From assembly GCA_942493125.1 (NCBI GenBank), contig OW818667.1, forward strand, positions 2,170,001 to 2,234,000: a stretch of DNA of 64,000 nucleotides, read 5' to 3'. Position 1 is the stretch's first letter, and the number at the start of each line of letters is the position of its first letter. Shown here piece after piece: positions 62,030-64,000 of the stretch. The notes under the pieces were generated by a model, which was not told the origin of the DNA, ran no database searches, and saw only the letters and a list, made by a program, of their open reading frames with translations. The stretch comes from Fusibacter_C sp942493125. Its GTDB lineage: Bacteria > Bacillota > Clostridia > Peptostreptococcales > Acidaminobacteraceae. The position numbers and the translations under genes were made by a program.

Positions 62030-62857
62030 TTAAAGGGATTCGGATAAACTGGTCAACTCTTCTACCATGCCGTAGATGGCTTCGATGTTTTGCGTCAGGT
62101 TTGTCAATATGGTTGTTATTTCAGATGAGAGTCTGTTCAAAGTTTCTGTCTCCGTTTTTAAGTGGTTGCTATCTGATAGAATAGAACCAGTCATATCCGC
62201 TATAGATAGTACAGACTCGTTGCTTTGCTTTGAAAGCTTACTGATCTCCTCAGCAACGACAGCAAACCCCCTACCTTGTTCACCGATTCGAGCAGATTCA
62301 ATAGCGGCATTGATACCAAGCATATTGCTCTTTTTTGAAATATTTTGAATGATGCTCGTTATTTGATTGATTTGAGAGACTTTGATTGTGAAATTAGACG
62401 TTAAACCGGCTAAATCTTCTGAAAATCCAGAAAACTGATCTGCTTTAACAGAGATATCCTTTGTGGAATCCGTGATATCCGACACATTGGCGCTCAGTTC
62501 TTTTGCCATATTTTTAAGCATTTCCTGTTTTTCTGTGCTCTCTCCAATAAAGATGCTACCGACTACTTTGCCATTTTCTTTATCGAAGATGGGAATTGCG
62601 GTACCTATATAGGGAACGCCGAACAATTCGGCATCTACTATAGCCGTTTGTTTAGTGGCGTGTTTCATAGCAGTATCAACAAGCGAACCATGTTTGATAG
62701 CATCTCCAGGTTTAACGCGATGATTGAGTCTTTTGCCCGGTATGTAGTTCAAATAGTGCGTCAAATCAGTAATGGCCAGTGCGGTATCTCTCATGGCCAA
62801 CTCGACAATTATCGGTGAAAAATGGATCATCTGATCGATTAATGGGTGATTGTTCAT
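62030..62857 (-). CDS. Soluble methyl-accepting chemotaxis-type protein
   Basis: 275 aa. N-terminal sensor (about 10-110) with LNHRVKPGDAIKHGS and GTAIPIFDKENGKVVGSIFI, a single small PAS/Cache-like fold, and a C-terminal receptor signalling domain (about 130-275: NISKKSNMLGINAAIESARI, GEQGRGFAVVAEEISKLSKQ). No membrane helix. The signalling part is short for a chemoreceptor, so it may signal to another partner. No che genes in the window. ATG start. Confidence 0.85.
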   Translation of the reverse strand: MNNHPLIDQMIHFSPIIVELAMRDTALAITDLTHYLNYIPGKRLNHRVKPGDAIKHGSLVDTAMKHATKQTAIVDAELFGVPYIGTAIPIFDKENGKVVGSIFIGESTEKQEMLKNMAKELSANVSDITDSTKDISVKADQFSGFSEDLAGLTSNFTIKVSQINQITSIIQNISKKSNMLGINAAIESARIGEQGRGFAVVAEEISKLSKQSNESVLSIADMTGSILSDSNHLKTETETLNRLSSEITTILTNLTQNIEAIYGMVEELTSLSESL

Positions 62858-62990
62858 CTATGGACTCCTTTGTTTTGTCTTTATAGTTTAACATGCAAAA
62901 GCAATGCCATCTTATATGTAGAGATGAGGGACTGAATTTTCAATGGGTGCAAGGATTTTCCTTCATTAAAAAAACAGGTTAAAATTGGAG

Positions 62991-63053
62991 AGTGTAAACA
63001 ATAGCTTACAATTCTTTCAAAATCATTTGAAAAACGAAAGAAAAGTTTACACT
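62991..63053. promoter_or_regulatory. Nested inverted repeats in the intergenic region before the MATE gene
   Basis: AGTGTAAAC (62991-62999) / GTTTACACT (63045-63053), 9-bp perfect arms, enclose a second repeat TTTCAAA-ATCA-TTTGAAA. The whole gap 62858-63214 has no gene; beyond this I see only AT-rich sequence. It may contain operators for the divergent genes. Confidence 0.5.
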
Positions 63054-63214
63054 AAGAGTTGTGCACAAAGTATTGCCCCGCATTCAGTGTATGAAGTAAA
63101 ATAATAATGGACAGCAAATGATGGCAAGTTCAATATCGAATTTATAGTGTTTCATACTCATATTATTTGATACAGGCTGACACAAAAAATTAGAAAGCAA
63201 CTAGAGGGTATGAG

Positions 63215-64000
63215 ATGACAAAACGCGTGACAAATGACCTGACGAATGGTCCAATTTTATCTGGACTTGTAAAAATGGCTTTGCCAATTATGGGAACGAG
63301 TTTCATTCAGATGGCTTACAATTTAACGGATATGTTGTGGATCGGTTTTTTAGGATCTAGTGCAGTAGCTGCAGTTGGTATAGCTGGTTTTTTTATATGG
63401 CTTTCTCAAGCCTTTGTGTTTTTAGGCAAAACAGGCACTGAAATCAAAATAGCTCAGGCAACAGGTGCAGATGATCACGATGGGGCAGAGGAAATTGCAC
63501 GAGCAGGCATTCATATCACAGTATTGATTGCCTTGATTTACAGTATTGCAGTCATACTACTTCGCAACCCATTGATAGCCTTTTTTAATACACAAGATGC
63601 AGCAGTAGATCGCATGAGTATCGAATATCTTGTCGTCATAGCAGTTGGCATGCTCTTTCCTTTCTGTAATCAAGTATTTACTGGTATTTTCAACGGTCGT
63701 GGTGACAGCAAAACGCCATTTAAAATTAATGCAATCGGCTTAGTTGTCAATATGGTGCTTGATCCAATACTCATTTTCGGGTATGGCCCATTCCCAGAGA
63801 TGGGGGTCATTGGTGCAGCTATAGCGACAATTCTCGCACAGCTCGTGGTGTTTGTTGTCTTTTATTACAATATTAAATATAAGCACTCGCTTTTTCATCA
63901 TTTCGCATTGTTTAAAAAATCTAGCATTTCATTGATTGAGACGCTCGTCAAAATGGGTTTTCCCCCAGCGCTTCAAAGTGGTCTGTTCACACTCATTTCA
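63215..64000 (+). CDS. MATE-family efflux transporter (3' end cut by window)
   Basis: The first 262 codons are open to the window edge. Starts MTKRVTNDLTNGPILSGLVK; the membrane segments and TDMLWIGFLGSSAVAAVGIA, FNGRGDSKTPFKINAIGLVV fit MATE/NorM-like Na+ or H+ antiporters exporting drugs or metabolites. ATG 63215 is in frame with the ribosome site AGAGGG; an earlier ATG at 63210 reads into an immediate stop. About 190 more residues should lie beyond 64000. Confidence 0.9.
   Translation, partial: MTKRVTNDLTNGPILSGLVKMALPIMGTSFIQMAYNLTDMLWIGFLGSSAVAAVGIAGFFIWLSQAFVFLGKTGTEIKIAQATGADDHDGAEEIARAGIHITVLIALIYSIAVILLRNPLIAFFNTQDAAVDRMSIEYLVVIAVGMLFPFCNQVFTGIFNGRGDSKTPFKINAIGLVVNMVLDPILIFGYGPFPEMGVIGAAIATILAQLVVFVVFYYNIKYKHSLFHHFALFKKSSISLIETLVKMGFPPALQSGLFTLIS

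Overview
The window reads as a chromosomal segment of a low-GC, Gram-positive-type Clostridia-like Firmicute. The evidence is T-box leaders before metG and tyrS, WalRK-YycHIJ, AbrB, DarA, RicT, PepV, Fur/Zur, AGGAGG ribosome sites and simple -35/-10 promoters. The gene mix (NiaR, a PTS_EIIC_2 protein, an F420-ligase-like protein, SLH-CAP and an HD-GYP protein) suggests a Fusibacter/Acidaminobacter-like organism, but the genus is a guess. The order holB-ricT-trmN6-rsmI-(abrB)-metG-tatD-rnmV-rsmA, plus purA and walRK, matches the origin-proximal region of Bacillus and its relatives. I see no phage, transposase or CRISPR array.

Layout. 1-3.8 kb: the end of an rRNA operon (23S, 5S, terminator), followed by a disordered stretch with a broken second 5S copy and several copies of a two-hairpin repeat. 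3.8-7.3 kb: a secreted or anchored protein, two regulators (GntR/FCD and NiaR) and a PTS-EIIC-like membrane protein. 7.4-14.5 kb: a long co-directional block with murI, a sigma-4-like protein, a 58-aa membrane protein, an Orn/Lys/Arg-type decarboxylase, lepB, darA, holB, ricT, trmN6 and rsmI. 14.6-16 kb: abrB and two small genes on the minus strand. 16-25.4 kb: T-box-metG, tatD, rnmV, rsmA, a GNAT, a degenerate HD-GYP protein, T-box-tyrS, and a DnaD/HTH-like gene with a lipoprotein. 25.6-29.9 kb: a lytic transglycosylase, an XPD/DinG-type helicase with a nuclease-like N-terminus, and galU. 29.9-37.1 kb: pepV with a phospholipase-C-like gene, a methyltransferase, purA, and dnaD with a DnaI-like helicase loader. 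37.4-47.6 kb: an M23 peptidase, then walR-walK-secreted protein-yycH-yycI-walJ and a membrane-anchored serine-hydrolase homologue. 47.6-57.1 kb: lysA, an M19 dipeptidase, DUF1836, hemolysin III, CHAD, a GntR-RCK_C regulator, an F420-ligase-like protein, a GNAT under a palindrome-bracketed promoter, rluF and an EamA transporter. 57.1-60.3 kb: a zinc operon, znuA-znuC-znuB-zur. 60.3-64 kb: an SLH-CAP protein, a soluble chemoreceptor-like protein and a truncated MATE gene.

The genes cover translation and rRNA maturation (metG, tyrS, rsmA, rsmI, trmN6, rnmV, rluF), replication (holB, dnaD, dnaI-like) and the cell wall with its stress control (murI, M23, lytic transglycosylase, walRK-yycHIJ, SLH-CAP). 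A WalR-type box sits at the same distance from the -10 in two promoters, one inside the wal locus and one before the SLH-CAP gene. There are two c-di-AMP-receptor-type proteins (DarA and a GntR-RCK_C protein). The least explained elements are the covarying hairpin repeats around the 5S genes, the four-half-site promoter at 54.4 kb, and the DnaA-box-like inverted repeat at 47.68 kb.
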